Shown: positions 25,389 to 34,804, counted from the first letter of the stretch. The stretch is DNA of 64,000 nt from Psychroflexus maritimus (GCF_011089875.1 NZ_JAANAS010000039.1:62001-126000); one strand, 5' to 3'. Notes: generated by a model not told the origin, from the letters alone. Numbers and translations: made by a program.

Positions 25389-26207
25389 TTAAAAAGAATT
25401 GATAGTTTGTCTAATTTCAATAAGCCTTTTCATTAAACCTTTCATGTGTTTCAAGTCTAGCATATTTGCTCCATCACTTTTAGCTTCAGCAGGATTAAAA
25501 TGTGTTTCAATAAATAAACCATCAACCTGATTAACTACACCTGCACGTGCAATTGTTTCAATCATTTCTGGTCTTCCACCCGTTACCCCTGAACTTTGGT
25601 TAGGTTGTTGAAGCGAGTGGGTAACATCTAAAATGGTGGTAGCAAATTTTTTCATGCTTGGTATGCCTCTAAAATCTACAATTAAATCTTGGTATCCAAA
25701 CATGGTTCCACGATCAGTAATCATAACTAATTCATTATCAGAGTCGGTTACTTTTCTAACTGCATGTTCCATGCTTTCTGGACTCATAAATTGGCCTTTT
25801 TTTAAGTTAACGGTTTTTCCTGTTTTGGCGGCCGCTACTACTAAATCGGTTTGTCTTACTAAAAAAGCTGGGATTTGCAATACATCCACATAATTTGCAG
25901 CCATTTCTGCATCGCTCACTTCATGGATATCGGTGACGGTTGGAATATCAAAATGCTGACCAATTTCTTCAAGGATTTTAAGGGCTTTTTCGTTGCCAAT
26001 GCCTGTGTAGGAGTCAATTCTACTTCGGTTAGCCTTTTTAAACGAACCTTTAAATACATAAGGAATTTTAAGTTCATCCGAAATTCTCACCATTTCTTCA
26101 GCAATTCTAAAAGCCATATCCCTTCCTTCAATTGAACAAGGACCAGAAAGCAGAAAGAAATTATTGGATGATGTATGCTTTATGTTTTTTATTTTTTTGA
26201 TATCCAT
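25389..26207 (-). CDS. kdsA: 3-deoxy-8-phosphooctulonate synthase (Kdo-8-P synthase)
   Basis: This enzyme condenses arabinose 5-phosphate with phosphoenolpyruvate to Kdo 8-phosphate, the first committed step for the Kdo of lipopolysaccharide. I start it at the ATG at 26207 (272 residues, MDIKKIKN). A start at 26246 would add 13 residues, but a TAnnTTTG box lies between the two. Motifs are FFLLSGPCSIEG, FKGSFKKANRSR (PEP and A5P phosphates), TDIHE, RGTMFGYQDLIVDFR and DVTHSLQQP. It lies between tryptophan dioxygenase and panB, all on the minus strand. Confidence 0.96.
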   Translation of the reverse strand: MDIKKIKNIKHTSSNNFFLLSGPCSIEGRDMAFRIAEEMVRISDELKIPYVFKGSFKKANRSRIDSYTGIGNEKALKILEEIGQHFDIPTVTDIHEVSDAEMAANYVDVLQIPAFLVRQTDLVVAAAKTGKTVNLKKGQFMSPESMEHAVRKVTDSDNELVMITDRGTMFGYQDLIVDFRGIPSMKKFATTILDVTHSLQQPNQSSGVTGGRPEMIETIARAGVVNQVDGLFIETHFNPAEAKSDGANMLDLKHMKGLMKRLIEIRQTINSF

Positions 26208-26222
26208 TATTTTGATTTTTGT

Positions 26223-26230
26223 CAAAATTA
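26223..26230 (-). promoter_or_regulatory. Possible -7 promoter element for kdsA
   Basis: The minus strand reads TAATTTTG, a TAnnTTTG match, 15 nt upstream of the chosen ATG at 26207. It lies inside the longer possible reading frame and therefore argues for the shorter start. Confidence 0.4.
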
Positions 26231-26349
26231 CGGAATTTTTCTTCATTTTTTTGAAGTAATGATGATAAAGCTAAACGACTTTATATTTGTGTGCCTAAAT
26301 ACAGGAATTCATCTTACTTTTACTACTTCTGAAAAACTTTCCTAGAAGA

Positions 26350-27168
26350 TTAATACTGCTCATTTTCACTTGGAAAGTCACCTGTTTTTACATCTTTATT
26401 GTATTGAACAAAAGCCTCTGTCATAATAGTTTTTAAATCGGCATACCTTCTTAAAAAACGGGGGTTAAATTCGTGATCCATTCCTAGCATATCGTGAAGA
26501 ACTAATACTTGACCATCTACGCCATTACCTGCACCAATGCCAATTACGGGAATACTAATGCTTTCGGCTACTTCTTGAGCAAGTTTGGCTGGAACTTTTT
26601 CAAGAACTAGCGCGAAACAGCCTAATCGTTCTAAAAGTAGCGCATCAGATTTCAATTTTTCGGCTTCAGCCTCTTCTTTCGCTCGTACGGTATAGGTGCC
26701 AAATTTATAAATGGACTGCGGTGTTAGTCCTAAATGTCCCATTACAGGAATACCTGCTTTTAATATGCGTTTTATAGAATCTTTAATTTCACTACCACCT
26801 TCCATTTTTACAGCATGAGCACCACTTTCTTTCATAATTCGAATTGAAGAACGCAAGGCTTCTTTTGGATCGCTTTGGTAACTCCCAAAAGGTAAATCAA
26901 CAACCACTAAACTGCGATCTATTGCTCTAATAACTCCACTAGCATGATAAATCATTTGATCTAATGTAATTGGAAGTGTAGTTTCATGACCTGCCATTAC
27001 ATTAGAAGCTGAATCACCTACTAAAATTACATCAACACCTGCTTGATCAACAATTTTTGCCATGGTATAATCATAAGCGGTGAGCATTGAAATTTTTTCG
27101 TTGTTAGATTTCATATCTACAAGCGATTTAACGGTTACTCTTTTGTATTGTTTTTTAGCTGTTGACAT
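26350..27168 (-). CDS. panB: 3-methyl-2-oxobutanoate hydroxymethyltransferase
   Basis: PanB transfers a hydroxymethyl group from methylene-tetrahydrofolate to ketoisovalerate, giving ketopantoate for pantothenate and coenzyme A. It has 272 residues, the family norm. Motifs are [34 protein letters not shown] (metal Asp), [27 protein letters not shown] and the catalytic Glu loop [10 protein letters not shown], with IGIGAG near residue 210. panC and panD are not in the window. Confidence 0.97.
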   Translation of the reverse strand: MSTAKKQYKRVTVKSLVDMKSNNEKISMLTAYDYTMAKIVDQAGVDVILVGDSASNVMAGHETTLPITLDQMIYHASGVIRAIDRSLVVVDLPFGSYQSDPKEALRSSIRIMKESGAHAVKMEGGSEIKDSIKRILKAGIPVMGHLGLTPQSIYKFGTYTVRAKEEAEAEKLKSDALLLERLGCFALVLEKVPAKLAQEVAESISIPVIGIGAGNGVDGQVLVLHDMLGMDHEFNPRFLRRYADLKTIMTEAFVQYNKDVKTGDFPSENEQY

Positions 27169-27340
27169 AACTATTTATATTTTGTTGTAAAAATACATAT
27201 TTCTCTGTATTGTTTTAATTTGAACTATAGAAATGTATTGATCTCTAGCTATTTTTTTTAAAAATGAATTTGATTACATACTAGATTCATCATTTCATAA
27301 AGCATATTCTAATTTTAATTAGGACAATATAGGATTACAA

Positions 27341-27375
27341 AAAAAGCCACAAACAAAAAATTTGTGGCTTTTTTT
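27341..27375 (-). terminator. Rho-independent terminator of the poly-Glu lipoprotein gene
   Basis: The hairpin arms AAAGCCACAAA and TTTGTGGCTTT are separated by a 7-nt loop, with a T-run on the minus strand as well as on the plus strand. It lies 17 nt past the lipoprotein stop at 27392. Confidence 0.85.
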
Positions 27376-27391
27376 CGTAGTCAGTTTTAAA

Positions 27392-28432
27392 TTAAGGGGT
27401 AGCCCTAAAAGCTCCTCCCGTTACCTCTCCACTAGAAGTAGTAAAGTTAAATTGGCCTCTTATTTCTGTTTCGTTAAAGCTTTGCACATCTATAACACCA
27501 TCGCTAGCTTCATCCAAAAACTCTTCAGTATCTAGGCTTGCTTGTATGGCTGAATTTTGATCAAATTCAAATACACCAACAGGCTGGTTAACAGGGAATC
27601 TTAATGTTATTCCAATAGTTATGCTATCTGGTATATCAATATCGCCATCTTCACCGTCAGGTAAATCAATATCGGGTAAATCAACATCAATGGTTTGTGT
27701 ACCTCTTACAAATATAAACTCAGGTTCTGGTTCTGGCACATCCTCATCCTCATTACCATCTTCTCCACCTTCTTCTTCTTCTTCTTCTTCTTCTTCGTTT
27801 TCTTCAGCTAGATCAATATCGGTAAAAACACTTATTTGATCTGCATCAAAAGCTTCTCCATCAAAAAGCGCAGTCATAAAGTCGCCGCCAACTTGATTAA
27901 AATCAAAATCGTCAAATCCAGGGATAAAAACAACATTTTGAAATTGACCATTTGTCATACTAATATCTTCCTCATTAGCTAAAATTTCAGTAAGTGTTCC
28001 ATCAAAATTACCTCCAGCGGTTCTTGTTTCTTGGTTTAATGAAGTAACGGTTAAACTTCCATTACTGCCAGAGAAAAATGCATTTGCGAAATTCTGATTG
28101 TCTGTAAATGATATAAAAGCATCACTTCCTTCATTTGAAAACTCGTAAGTATTTACAGATAAAGTAGGAAGCGAGATAGAAACTTCTTTGTTTCCGTTTT
28201 TAGCATCAATGGTGTATCCGTCTTCGGTAAAAAAAGCTTCAACAGATTCAGCAACAAATAGCTCGCCATTTAGTTCGACTTCAAAAGTTGCATTTTCATT
28301 GGGGTTAAAAACATTTTCATCATTGTCGTTAATAGCAAAATTTCCTTCTAGTTGTTCATTATCGCATGAAAAAAAGATAACAGAAATTAAAAGTAGTAAT
28401 AAATAATTCTTATTTAATTTAAAATTGTTCAT
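27392..28432 (-). CDS. Lipoprotein with poly-glutamate tract
   Basis: The protein has 346 residues with an SPII signal peptide (LLLLISVIFFSC, Cys about 23). There are two similar beta-rich halves (about 45-160 and 230-345), each with an FNETEIRGQFNFT-like or GNFDGT-like strand, separated by an acidic linker with a run of nine Glu and then Gly, Asp and Pro repeats (about 210-235). The beta domains resemble DUF6252-type lipoproteins of flavobacteria, but I am not certain. The Glu run is encoded by a near-perfect TTC/GAA triplet repeat at 27771-27796. It is probably a surface or periplasmic lipoprotein of unknown role. Confidence 0.75.
   Translation of the reverse strand: MNNFKLNKNYLLLLLISVIFFSCDNEQLEGNFAINDNDENVFNPNENATFEVELNGELFVAESVEAFFTEDGYTIDAKNGNKEVSISLPTLSVNTYEFSNEGSDAFISFTDNQNFANAFFSGSNGSLTVTSLNQETRTAGGNFDGTLTEILANEEDISMTNGQFQNVVFIPGFDDFDFNQVGGDFMTALFDGEAFDADQISVFTDIDLAEENEEEEEEEEEGGEDGNEDEDVPEPEPEFIFVRGTQTIDVDLPDIDLPDGEDGDIDIPDSITIGITLRFPVNQPVGVFEFDQNSAIQASLDTEEFLDEASDGVIDVQSFNETEIRGQFNFTTSSGEVTGGAFRATP
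27771..27796. repeat. TCT/AGA trinucleotide microsatellite inside a lipoprotein gene
   Basis: There are about 8.7 perfect units of TCT on the plus strand, encoding consecutive Glu on the minus strand. A length change by whole units would keep the frame and alter the length of an acidic linker. Confidence 0.9.
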
Positions 28433-28476
28433 TTCTAAATTTTCTTAAAAGTTTGGGTAAACATAAGGAAAATTAA

Positions 28477-29790
28477 TCAAATATCATTCTTTTTAGGCAC
28501 TCTCATCAATAAAATTATTCCACAGATAAAAATGAGACTTAAAAAAATAATTGCATTCCTCACATTACCTGTAATTTGGGCAATACTTCCGTAGAGCAAC
28601 ATTCCTATTATGATGCCTAATTTTTCAGTAACATCAAAAAAGCTAAAAAACGAGGTGGTGTCTTTTTCTTTTTTAGGAATCATTTTAGAATAGGTTGATC
28701 TTGACAAGGATTGTATGCCTCCCATTACTAGGCCAACAAAAAAGGCGGTAATGTAAAATTGAATAGGACTTTCAATTAGGAATGCGTAAAAACAAATGAA
28801 TACCCAAATTATATTAATTCCTATTAAAACCCAGATGTTTGAGTATTTTTTAGCGAGTTTTGCTGCCAAAAAGGCACCTGCAATGGCCACTAACTGTATA
28901 AGTAAAATGCTTGTAATTAAGCCTTTAGTTGCATCAGTTTCTCCCCATTTTATTTCTTTTACACCAAAATAGGTGGCTACTAGCATAATAGTTTGAACAG
29001 CCATACTATAAACAAAAAATGCAATTAGGTAGCGATAAAACTGGGGGTTGTCTTTGATTTTTAAAAACACCTTTTTTACTTCTTCATATCCTGAATAGAT
29101 TAAACTTCCTGAATTGTTTTTTTTGGGTTCTAGATATGGCAAATAGAAATAGGTATATTGACTAAAGCCAAGCCACCAGATTCCTGTAAGAATAAAAGAA
29201 ATTCGCGTTGGTGTTGATTTACTTTCAAATCCAAAAGCAGCGTAATTTAATATCATAATTAAACAAATAATTAATAATATTACGCTTCCTATATAGCCTA
29301 AAGCAAACCCTTTAGCACTTGCTTGATCTTGTTGGTCTTTATTTGCAATATCTGGTAAATATGAATTATAGAAAACGATACTGCCCCAAAAACCAATTAA
29401 TCCAAATAAGTAAAATAGTAATCCTAACCATAGAAACTCAAGGTTAAACCAATACAAACCTATACATCCTGCTACTCCTAAGTAGTTAAAAAATTTCATG
29501 AAGCTTTTTTTCTTACCATTAAAATCGGCTATACCAGAAAGTAAGGGACTTAAGATAACAATACATATAAAGGCTAGGGCAGTGGTATAACTAATTAGTG
29601 CGTCATTATTGAAGCTCATCCCTAGAAAGTCCACTTGATCAGAAATCATATTTCCTTCCTCATCTTTTACTATAGTCAAGGCTCCGTAAAATAGCGGAAA
29701 AATAGCAGAGGTTATTACTAAGCTGTAAACAGAATTTGCCCAATCATAAAATGCCCATGCAAAAATAAGTTTCTTATTTCCCTTTTTCAT
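28477..29790 (-). CDS. MFS permease, UMF1/Atg22-like family
   Basis: The protein has 437 residues with about 12 membrane helices. The opening FAWAFYDWANSVYSLVITSAIFP is the hallmark of the UMF1/Atg22-like branch of the major facilitator superfamily, whose yeast relative exports amino acids from the vacuole. A loop between helices 1 and 2 carries VKDEEGNMISDQVDF, and SRSTYSKMIPKKE is the conserved loop before helix 11. The transported compound is unknown. It starts 9 bp after the M48 protease stops, so the two are probably one transcript. Confidence 0.88.
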   Translation of the reverse strand: MKKGNKKLIFAWAFYDWANSVYSLVITSAIFPLFYGALTIVKDEEGNMISDQVDFLGMSFNNDALISYTTALAFICIVILSPLLSGIADFNGKKKSFMKFFNYLGVAGCIGLYWFNLEFLWLGLLFYLFGLIGFWGSIVFYNSYLPDIANKDQQDQASAKGFALGYIGSVILLIICLIMILNYAAFGFESKSTPTRISFILTGIWWLGFSQYTYFYLPYLEPKKNNSGSLIYSGYEEVKKVFLKIKDNPQFYRYLIAFFVYSMAVQTIMLVATYFGVKEIKWGETDATKGLITSILLIQLVAIAGAFLAAKLAKKYSNIWVLIGINIIWVFICFYAFLIESPIQFYITAFFVGLVMGGIQSLSRSTYSKMIPKKEKDTTSFFSFFDVTEKLGIIIGMLLYGSIAQITGNVRNAIIFLSLIFICGIILLMRVPKKNDI

Positions 29791-29799
29791 TTATTGAAT

Positions 29800-30639
29800 T
29801 TATAAGCTCTGGTTTGCTTTAAAAGAGGTAACCCCCATTTTTTTTGCTTCGGTTTCAGCTATTTTAGCTTGTTTCTTTAAGTTTTGAATTCTTGATTCTG
29901 GTGAAGGATGCGAGCTTAAAAATTGAGGAGTTCCACCACCGCTTTGTTCAGCCATTCTTTGCCATAATTTATAGCCTTCGTTAGGATTATAACCTGCAAT
30001 AGCCATTAATTTTAGTCCTATTTCGTCTGCTTCAGTTTCATGCTTTCTACTAAAAGGTAACATCACACCAACTTGAGAACCTAGACCGTAAGCCATCATA
30101 AAAGTTTCTTGTTGTTTTTGGTTTTCACTAAGGAGTAAAGCACCAGCTGCACCAAGAGTTTGTTGAACAGAACCTGCGCTCATTCGTTGTTGACCGTGAT
30201 TAGCAAGTGCATGCGCCACTTCATGCCCCATAATGGTAGCCAAACCATTATAATTTTTGGCTATTGGCATAATTCCTGTGTAAAAAGCAATTTTACCACC
30301 AGGCATAGCCCAAGCATTAACTGCTTCACTATTAATTAACGAAAACTCCCATTTATATTCGTCAGTGTAACCTTTAAAACCATTAGCATCAAGCCATTGT
30401 TTAGCAGCATTAGCTATTTCTAATCCAACCTTTTTCACAGCCTTGGCTTCTGTTGTGCCTTTAATTACTTCACTTTGCTCAATTACTTGATCGTATTGCT
30501 GAAAAGAGGAGGGTAATATTTGAGAATTTGGAATAAGAGCTAAAGTACTTTTCCCTGTAAATGGATTTGTGGCACAGTTGCTGAAAAACAATAAGGCAAA
30601 TAATACGATACTCAACTTGTAATTTAATCGCTTCTTCAT
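29800..30639 (-). CDS. M48-family zinc metallopeptidase, lipoprotein
   Basis: The protein has 279 residues from the ATG at 30639, with an SPII signal (ALLFFSNC, Cys22). The Zn site is HEVAH (139-143) followed by Glu203 in HETEADEIG. The overall design, FTGKSTLALIPNSQ and AMPGGKIAFYTG, resembles the periplasmic outer-membrane quality-control proteases LoiP/YcaL/BepA. A longer frame to 30693 would pass through the promoter (TTTG, 21 nt, TAATTTTG), so the shorter start is preferred. It is cotranscribed with the MFS permease. It is expected to degrade misassembled envelope proteins. Confidence 0.92.
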   Translation of the reverse strand: MKKRLNYKLSIVLFALLFFSNCATNPFTGKSTLALIPNSQILPSSFQQYDQVIEQSEVIKGTTEAKAVKKVGLEIANAAKQWLDANGFKGYTDEYKWEFSLINSEAVNAWAMPGGKIAFYTGIMPIAKNYNGLATIMGHEVAHALANHGQQRMSAGSVQQTLGAAGALLLSENQKQQETFMMAYGLGSQVGVMLPFSRKHETEADEIGLKLMAIAGYNPNEGYKLWQRMAEQSGGGTPQFLSSHPSPESRIQNLKKQAKIAETEAKKMGVTSFKANQSL

Positions 30640-30654
30640 GAATTGTGTTTTATG

Positions 30655-30687
30655 CAAAATTAATCGAAAAAAATGAGATATTTCAAA
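30655..30687 (-). promoter_or_regulatory. Promoter of the M48 protease-MFS operon
   Basis: The minus strand carries TTTG (30687-30684), a 21-nt spacer and TAATTTTG (30662-30655). This is an excellent match to the Bacteroidota consensus, 16 nt before the ATG. Confidence 0.7.
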
Positions 30688-30749
30688 TTTCAATTAACAA
30701 GTTATTGTGATGTTTTTTCTGGAAAAAAAATAACTTAGTGCAAAAAAAA

Positions 30750-31235
30750 ATGAAATTAGCTCAACTAGTAATTTTGTGTCTTCTTTTTTCTTGTCAATCT
30801 GAGGCACAAAAGAAAACTCTAGCAACTAAATCTTCAGAATTTAAAGTACAAAAAACAGAAGATGAGTGGAAAAAAGAACTTTCCGAAATGCAGTTTTATG
30901 TCCTTAGAAAAGCAGGAACAGAGCCTGCACATTCTAGTGCTTTAAATGATGTTAAAGAATCGGGCGTATTTGTTTGTGCAGCTTGTGGAAACGAACTATA
31001 CAGAACTAAATATAAATTTGATAGCGGTACGGGCTGGCCTAGCTTTGATCGTGAGATTGATGGAAGTTTAGTTTATAGCTCCGATACTAAATTAGGTTAT
31101 AAAAGAGACGAGGCGCTTTGTGGGAAATGTGGAGGACATTTAGGGCATATATTTAATGATGGACCAAAAAATACAACAGGTATGAGGCATTGTATTAATG
31201 GTGCTGCATTATTGTTTAAACCAGATAATAAGTAA
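30750..31235 (+). CDS. msrB: Peptide-methionine (R)-S-oxide reductase MsrB, lipoprotein form
   Basis: This enzyme reduces methionine-R-sulfoxide in proteins. From the ATG at 30750 it has 161 residues (a GTG at 30738 would add four). An SPII lipobox (VILCLLFSC, Cys15) targets it to the envelope. Zn ligands are Cys76, Cys79, Cys124 and Cys127; the catalytic Cys148 is in [10 protein letters not shown]. The usual resolving Cys position reads SGTGWPSF, so this copy has Thr there and must be regenerated differently. It is the first gene of a three-gene cluster with a second MsrB and a collagen-like lipoprotein. Confidence 0.95.
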   Translation: MKLAQLVILCLLFSCQSEAQKKTLATKSSEFKVQKTEDEWKKELSEMQFYVLRKAGTEPAHSSALNDVKESGVFVCAACGNELYRTKYKFDSGTGWPSFDREIDGSLVYSSDTKLGYKRDEALCGKCGGHLGHIFNDGPKNTTGMRHCINGAALLFKPDNK

Positions 31236-31237
31236 AG

Positions 31238-31627
31238 ATGAGAAATTTTAATGACAAAGATTTAAAAGAAAAATTGAGTAAACTTGAGTTTAATGTCATG
31301 AGGAAAGCTCATACAGAAAGACCATTTACGGGTGAATATAACACTCATTTTAAGGAAGGTACATATCATTGTAAAGTTTGTGAAACGCCATTATTTACAA
31401 GTAATTCTAAATTTGATAGTGGTTGTGGGTGGCCAAGTTTTGACGAATCTAAAGAAGGTGCAATAGAATATAAAATGGATCAATCGTTGGGTATGCAACG
31501 TGTTGAAATTCTTTGTTCTACTTGTAAAAGTCACCTAGGACATATTTTTGACGATGGTCCTACAAAAACAGGCAAAAGATATTGTGTAAATTCCGTATGT
31601 TTGGACTTTAATTCTAAATCAACATAA
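31238..31627 (+). CDS. msrB: Peptide-methionine (R)-S-oxide reductase MsrB, cytoplasmic form
   Basis: The 129-residue MsrB has no signal peptide. Zn ligands are Cys45, Cys48, Cys93 and Cys96, the catalytic Cys116 is in KRYCVNSV, and Cys63 in SGCGWPSF is the probable resolving Cys. It begins 2 bp after the lipoprotein MsrB ends, so one transcript could protect both compartments. MsrA, which handles the S-epimer, is not in the window. Confidence 0.95.
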   Translation: MRNFNDKDLKEKLSKLEFNVMRKAHTERPFTGEYNTHFKEGTYHCKVCETPLFTSNSKFDSGCGWPSFDESKEGAIEYKMDQSLGMQRVEILCSTCKSHLGHIFDDGPTKTGKRYCVNSVCLDFNSKST

Positions 31628-31628
31628 A

Positions 31629-32165
31629 ATGAAAAAAACAATTAGCTTAATTATTGTGCTAGCTCTTTTAGTAGCATGTAGTGGAGATCGAGGACCAATA
31701 GGACCTCAAGGACCGGCTGGAATTAATATATTAGGTCAAGTTTTTGAAGTAAATGTCAATTTCACAAGTACTAACGATTTTTCAGCAATTATAGATTTTC
31801 CTCAAGATATTGAGGTGTTTGAAAGTGATGCTGTTATGGTGTATTGGCTTGAAGATGTTATACCTGATTCTTCGGGTCCAATTGATATATGGTCTCCTTT
31901 ACCTTCAATCTTTTACTTGCCTGACGGTGTCGCTAGTTTCGATTTTAATCATAGTTTTTTAGATGTCAACATTTTTTTAGATGGTAATTTTGATTTAAAT
32001 AATCTTCCAGACAACATCAAACTAGATCAAATCTTCAGAATAGCAATTATTCCTGCTGATTTTGCTGAAATGCACCCTAACTTTGAAACGCTTAATTATC
32101 AAGAATTAGAAGAATTACTCATCACTTACGATCAAAATTTTGAAGTAAAAAACTTCCAAAATTAA
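31629..32165 (+). CDS. Lipoprotein with a short collagen-like motif
   Basis: The protein has 178 residues. It has an SPII signal (LIIVLALLVAC, Cys17) followed directly by a short Gly-x-y collagen-like motif (GDRGPIGPQGPAG, about 19-31) and then a beta-rich domain with many Asp, Asn and Phe. I recall similar Bacteroidota lipoproteins, but the function is not known. It begins 1 bp after the second msrB and is followed by a terminator, so it ends the msrB operon. Confidence 0.78.
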   Translation: MKKTISLIIVLALLVACSGDRGPIGPQGPAGINILGQVFEVNVNFTSTNDFSAIIDFPQDIEVFESDAVMVYWLEDVIPDSSGPIDIWSPLPSIFYLPDGVASFDFNHSFLDVNIFLDGNFDLNNLPDNIKLDQIFRIAIIPADFAEMHPNFETLNYQELEELLITYDQNFEVKNFQN

Positions 32166-32170
32166 TTTTA

Positions 32171-32201
32171 AAAAAAGGCTCATTTATTTGAGCCTTTTTT
32201 T
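32171..32201 (+). terminator. Rho-independent terminator of the msrB operon
   Basis: AAAAAAGGCTCA pairs with TGAGCCTTTTTT across a 6-nt loop and is followed by T. It lies 5 nt after the collagen-like lipoprotein stop. Confidence 0.9.
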
Positions 32202-32419
32202 GTTTAAATCTATATTGAGAATTAGCTTAGGGTTTCTTGAAAACATTTAATTTAACTAATGGAAGCTCTGTGTATTTCAAGTGTTGCTTTTTCCTTTGAT
32301 TATTTAAATGAAATTATTTCGAATACTTTAAGAATGACAATTGATAAATTGAGTTTTATTTAATAAGGATTTAGTAATAGTATTGTAAGTTTATACCTTG
32401 ATTTTTAAATTGAAAAATA

Positions 32420-33529
32420 ATGGAAAAAATTACTGTATTAATATTGCTCCTCACCTTTTTTAATTCATCATGTGCGCAATCTAATGATGTACAAGAAGTT
32501 GAAGAGGGTTATGGATTTGAAATTGTTAGTTCAGAGCTTGAAATTCCTTGGGGTATAGATTTTTTTGAAGATGGGAGTATGATACTTACTGAAAAAGAAG
32601 GTAATATTTACTTATTTAGCAACGGCAATTTAACTCAAGTAAATAATGCTCCTGAAGTTATTGTAAAAGGTCAGGGCGGTTTATTAGATGTGAAATTGCA
32701 TCCTAATTTCAAAGAGAATGCATTTGTTTACTTTAGTTTTGCCTCTAATGGGGGAAGTGGAGAACTGGCGAATACTAAAATTGTTCGCGCTAAACTCAAC
32801 GGCAATAGGCTTACTAATATTAAAGAAATTTATACTGCTCAACCATTAACAGACAAGCCTTATCACTTTGGAAGCAGAATAGAATTTGATGACGAAGGAC
32901 ACCTATATTTTTCAGTTGGAGATCGTGGAAATCGTGATGAAAATCCTCAAGATATTACTCGTGATGGTGGAAAAATTTATCGTTTAAATGACGATGGAAG
33001 TATTCCTCATGATAATCCATTTGTAAATAATAATGGCGCTAAAAAAGCAATATTTTCTTATGGTCATAGAAACCCACAAGGAATGGAAATTCACCCAGAA
33101 ACAAGAAAAATTTGGATTCACGAACACGGACCTAAAGGAGGAGATGAAATTAATATAATTGAAGCTGGAAAAAACTATGGGTGGCCAGTTATTAGCTTTG
33201 GAATTAACTACGATGGTAGTGTTTTGACAGAAAAAACTGAAAAAGAAGGAATGGAACAACCTTTGTTACATTGGACACCTTCTATCGCTCCTTCAGGAAT
33301 GACATTTGTAACTTCAGATAAATACCCTGAACTGAAAGGCCACTTATTAGTTGGCTCGTTAAAGTTTTCTTACCTCGAACTTTGTGAATTAGAAGGTGAA
33401 AATGTAAAACAACGAAAAAAAATATTAAAAAATATCGGTCGTCTTAGAAGTGTTAAACAAAGTCCAGATGGATTTATCTACGCTGGAGTTGAGGGGGTTG
33501 GTGTGATTAAAATTTTACCTAAATCTTAA
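32420..33529 (+). CDS. PQQ-dependent aldose sugar dehydrogenase-like protein (GSDH family)
   Basis: The protein has 369 residues with a signal peptide and probable lipobox (FFNSSC, Cys18). The domain is a six-bladed beta-propeller of the glucose/sorbosone dehydrogenase family, with LEIPWGIDFFEDG, GQGGLLDVKLHPNF, HFGSRIEFDDEG, YSYGHRNPQGMEIHP (catalytic-type His), HEHGPKGGDEIN and LLHWTPSIAPSGM. Such enzymes oxidise sugars using pyrroloquinoline quinone, often made by another organism. It is alone. A 254-bp spacer upstream shows no clear promoter. Confidence 0.92.
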   Translation: MEKITVLILLLTFFNSSCAQSNDVQEVEEGYGFEIVSSELEIPWGIDFFEDGSMILTEKEGNIYLFSNGNLTQVNNAPEVIVKGQGGLLDVKLHPNFKENAFVYFSFASNGGSGELANTKIVRAKLNGNRLTNIKEIYTAQPLTDKPYHFGSRIEFDDEGHLYFSVGDRGNRDENPQDITRDGGKIYRLNDDGSIPHDNPFVNNNGAKKAIFSYGHRNPQGMEIHPETRKIWIHEHGPKGGDEINIIEAGKNYGWPVISFGINYDGSVLTEKTEKEGMEQPLLHWTPSIAPSGMTFVTSDKYPELKGHLLVGSLKFSYLELCELEGENVKQRKKILKNIGRLRSVKQSPDGFIYAGVEGVGVIKILPKS

Positions 33530-33719
33530 AAACTGAGTTCGATTATAATCATAAATTCAAAATCAAAACGGATATTTAGTTTCAATGCAATTTTTTGAAG
33601 GAAAACATTAGTTATGTTGATTTAAATTAACGTAATAAATAGATATTCTTATTGAACTAAATAGATTAATCAGTTTTTACAAAGTGAGAATAATCGAAAT
33701 CAGGTTTAAAATAAAAACT

Positions 33720-34667
33720 ATGAAATATTTAAAATTTAACGATGGAAGTCAAATGCCTATTATAGGATTAGGCACCTGGAAGTCTTCTCCTGGAAAGGTG
33801 AAAAACGCAGTTGAAGAAGCTATTAAAGTAGGCTATAGACACGTTGATTGTGCTGCTGTATATCAAAATGAGAAAGAAGTAGGAGAGGGGATTAAGGCTG
33901 GTTTAAACGCCACCGGTACAGCTAGAGAAGAACTCTGGATTACCTCAAAGTTATGGAATACGGCCCATAAAAAAGAAGATGTGATTCCAGCGCTAAAACA
34001 AACGCTCAAAGATTTACAACTAGATTATCTCGATTTGTATTTAATTCATTGGCCAGTAGCATTCCGCCCAGATTTAGAAGGTTTTCCTGAAAATGAAGAA
34101 GATTACTTGAGTTTGGAAGAAGTTCCTATTTTAGAAACTTGGAATGCTATGATTGAAGCCAAAAACCAAGGTCTTGTAAAACATATTGGTGTTTCTAATT
34201 TTTCAAAGCAAAAATTAGAAGACTTAATTGATCAAACAGAGGTTTTTCCTGAAGTAAACCAAGTGGAATTACACCCTTATTTACATCAAGATGAATTGGT
34301 ACAATTTTGTCAATCTCATAAAATACATTTAACCGCTTATTCACCGCTTGGAAGTGGTGACAGGTCACCGCAAATGAAAGCTGAAAATGAACCTTCTTTA
34401 TTAGAAAATACAACTGTATTAAAGATCGCAGAGGAAAATCTTTGTTCTCCTGCTCAGGTTTTAATTAAATGGTCTGTAGAAAGGGGCTGTTCAGTTATTC
34501 CTAAATCAACAAATTCAGAAAGGATTAAGCAAAACCTAGAAAGCATAAAAGTAGAATTGAGTGCGGAAGCTATGCAAGATTTAAAGTCCTTAGATAAACA
34601 TTTTAGGTATGTAAATGGAAAGTTTTTTGAAACTACATCAAAGTATCAAAACATATACGATGAATGA
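33720..34667 (+). CDS. Aldo/keto reductase
   Basis: This is a 315-residue NADPH-dependent TIM-barrel reductase. The tetrad is Asp43, Tyr48, Lys77 and His110; GLGTWKSSPG opens the barrel, and IPKSTNSERIKQN near residue 260 binds the NADPH phosphate. I start it at the ATG at 33720, because the longer frame from a GTG at 33684 adds 12 unlikely residues. It reduces aldehydes or ketones; the natural substrate is not evident. Its stop is followed by a bidirectional terminator shared with mscS. Confidence 0.95.
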   Translation: MKYLKFNDGSQMPIIGLGTWKSSPGKVKNAVEEAIKVGYRHVDCAAVYQNEKEVGEGIKAGLNATGTAREELWITSKLWNTAHKKEDVIPALKQTLKDLQLDYLDLYLIHWPVAFRPDLEGFPENEEDYLSLEEVPILETWNAMIEAKNQGLVKHIGVSNFSKQKLEDLIDQTEVFPEVNQVELHPYLHQDELVQFCQSHKIHLTAYSPLGSGDRSPQMKAENEPSLLENTTVLKIAEENLCSPAQVLIKWSVERGCSVIPKSTNSERIKQNLESIKVELSAEAMQDLKSLDKHFRYVNGKFFETTSKYQNIYDE

Positions 34668-34766
34668 GATTAGTGGTTAAATTAGTAGTATAGCTTTTTC
34701 TATTGTTTTTACTTAATACTAAAAAGCTTGAAACTATTGCAGGTTAAAATTTATAAGGCAATAAAA

Positions 34767-34800
34767 AAAGCCGTTTCAAAAAAATTGAAACGGCTTTATT
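34767..34800. terminator. Bidirectional terminator between the aldo/keto reductase and MscS genes
   Basis: The 13-bp arms AAAGCCGTTTCAA and TTGAAACGGCTTT enclose a 5-nt loop. The T-run is longer on the minus strand, so it serves mscS well and the reductase moderately. Confidence 0.85.
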
Positions 34801-34804
34801 TGTT

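Noticed and set aside
25633-26135. Two plus-strand ORFs of 86 codons opposite kdsA
   Set aside because: They are antisense frames of a conserved enzyme, with no supporting signals.
26282-26289. TATATTTG promoter-like box between kdsA and panB on the plus strand
   Set aside because: No plus-strand gene follows, and such 8-mers are expected by chance in AT-rich spacers.
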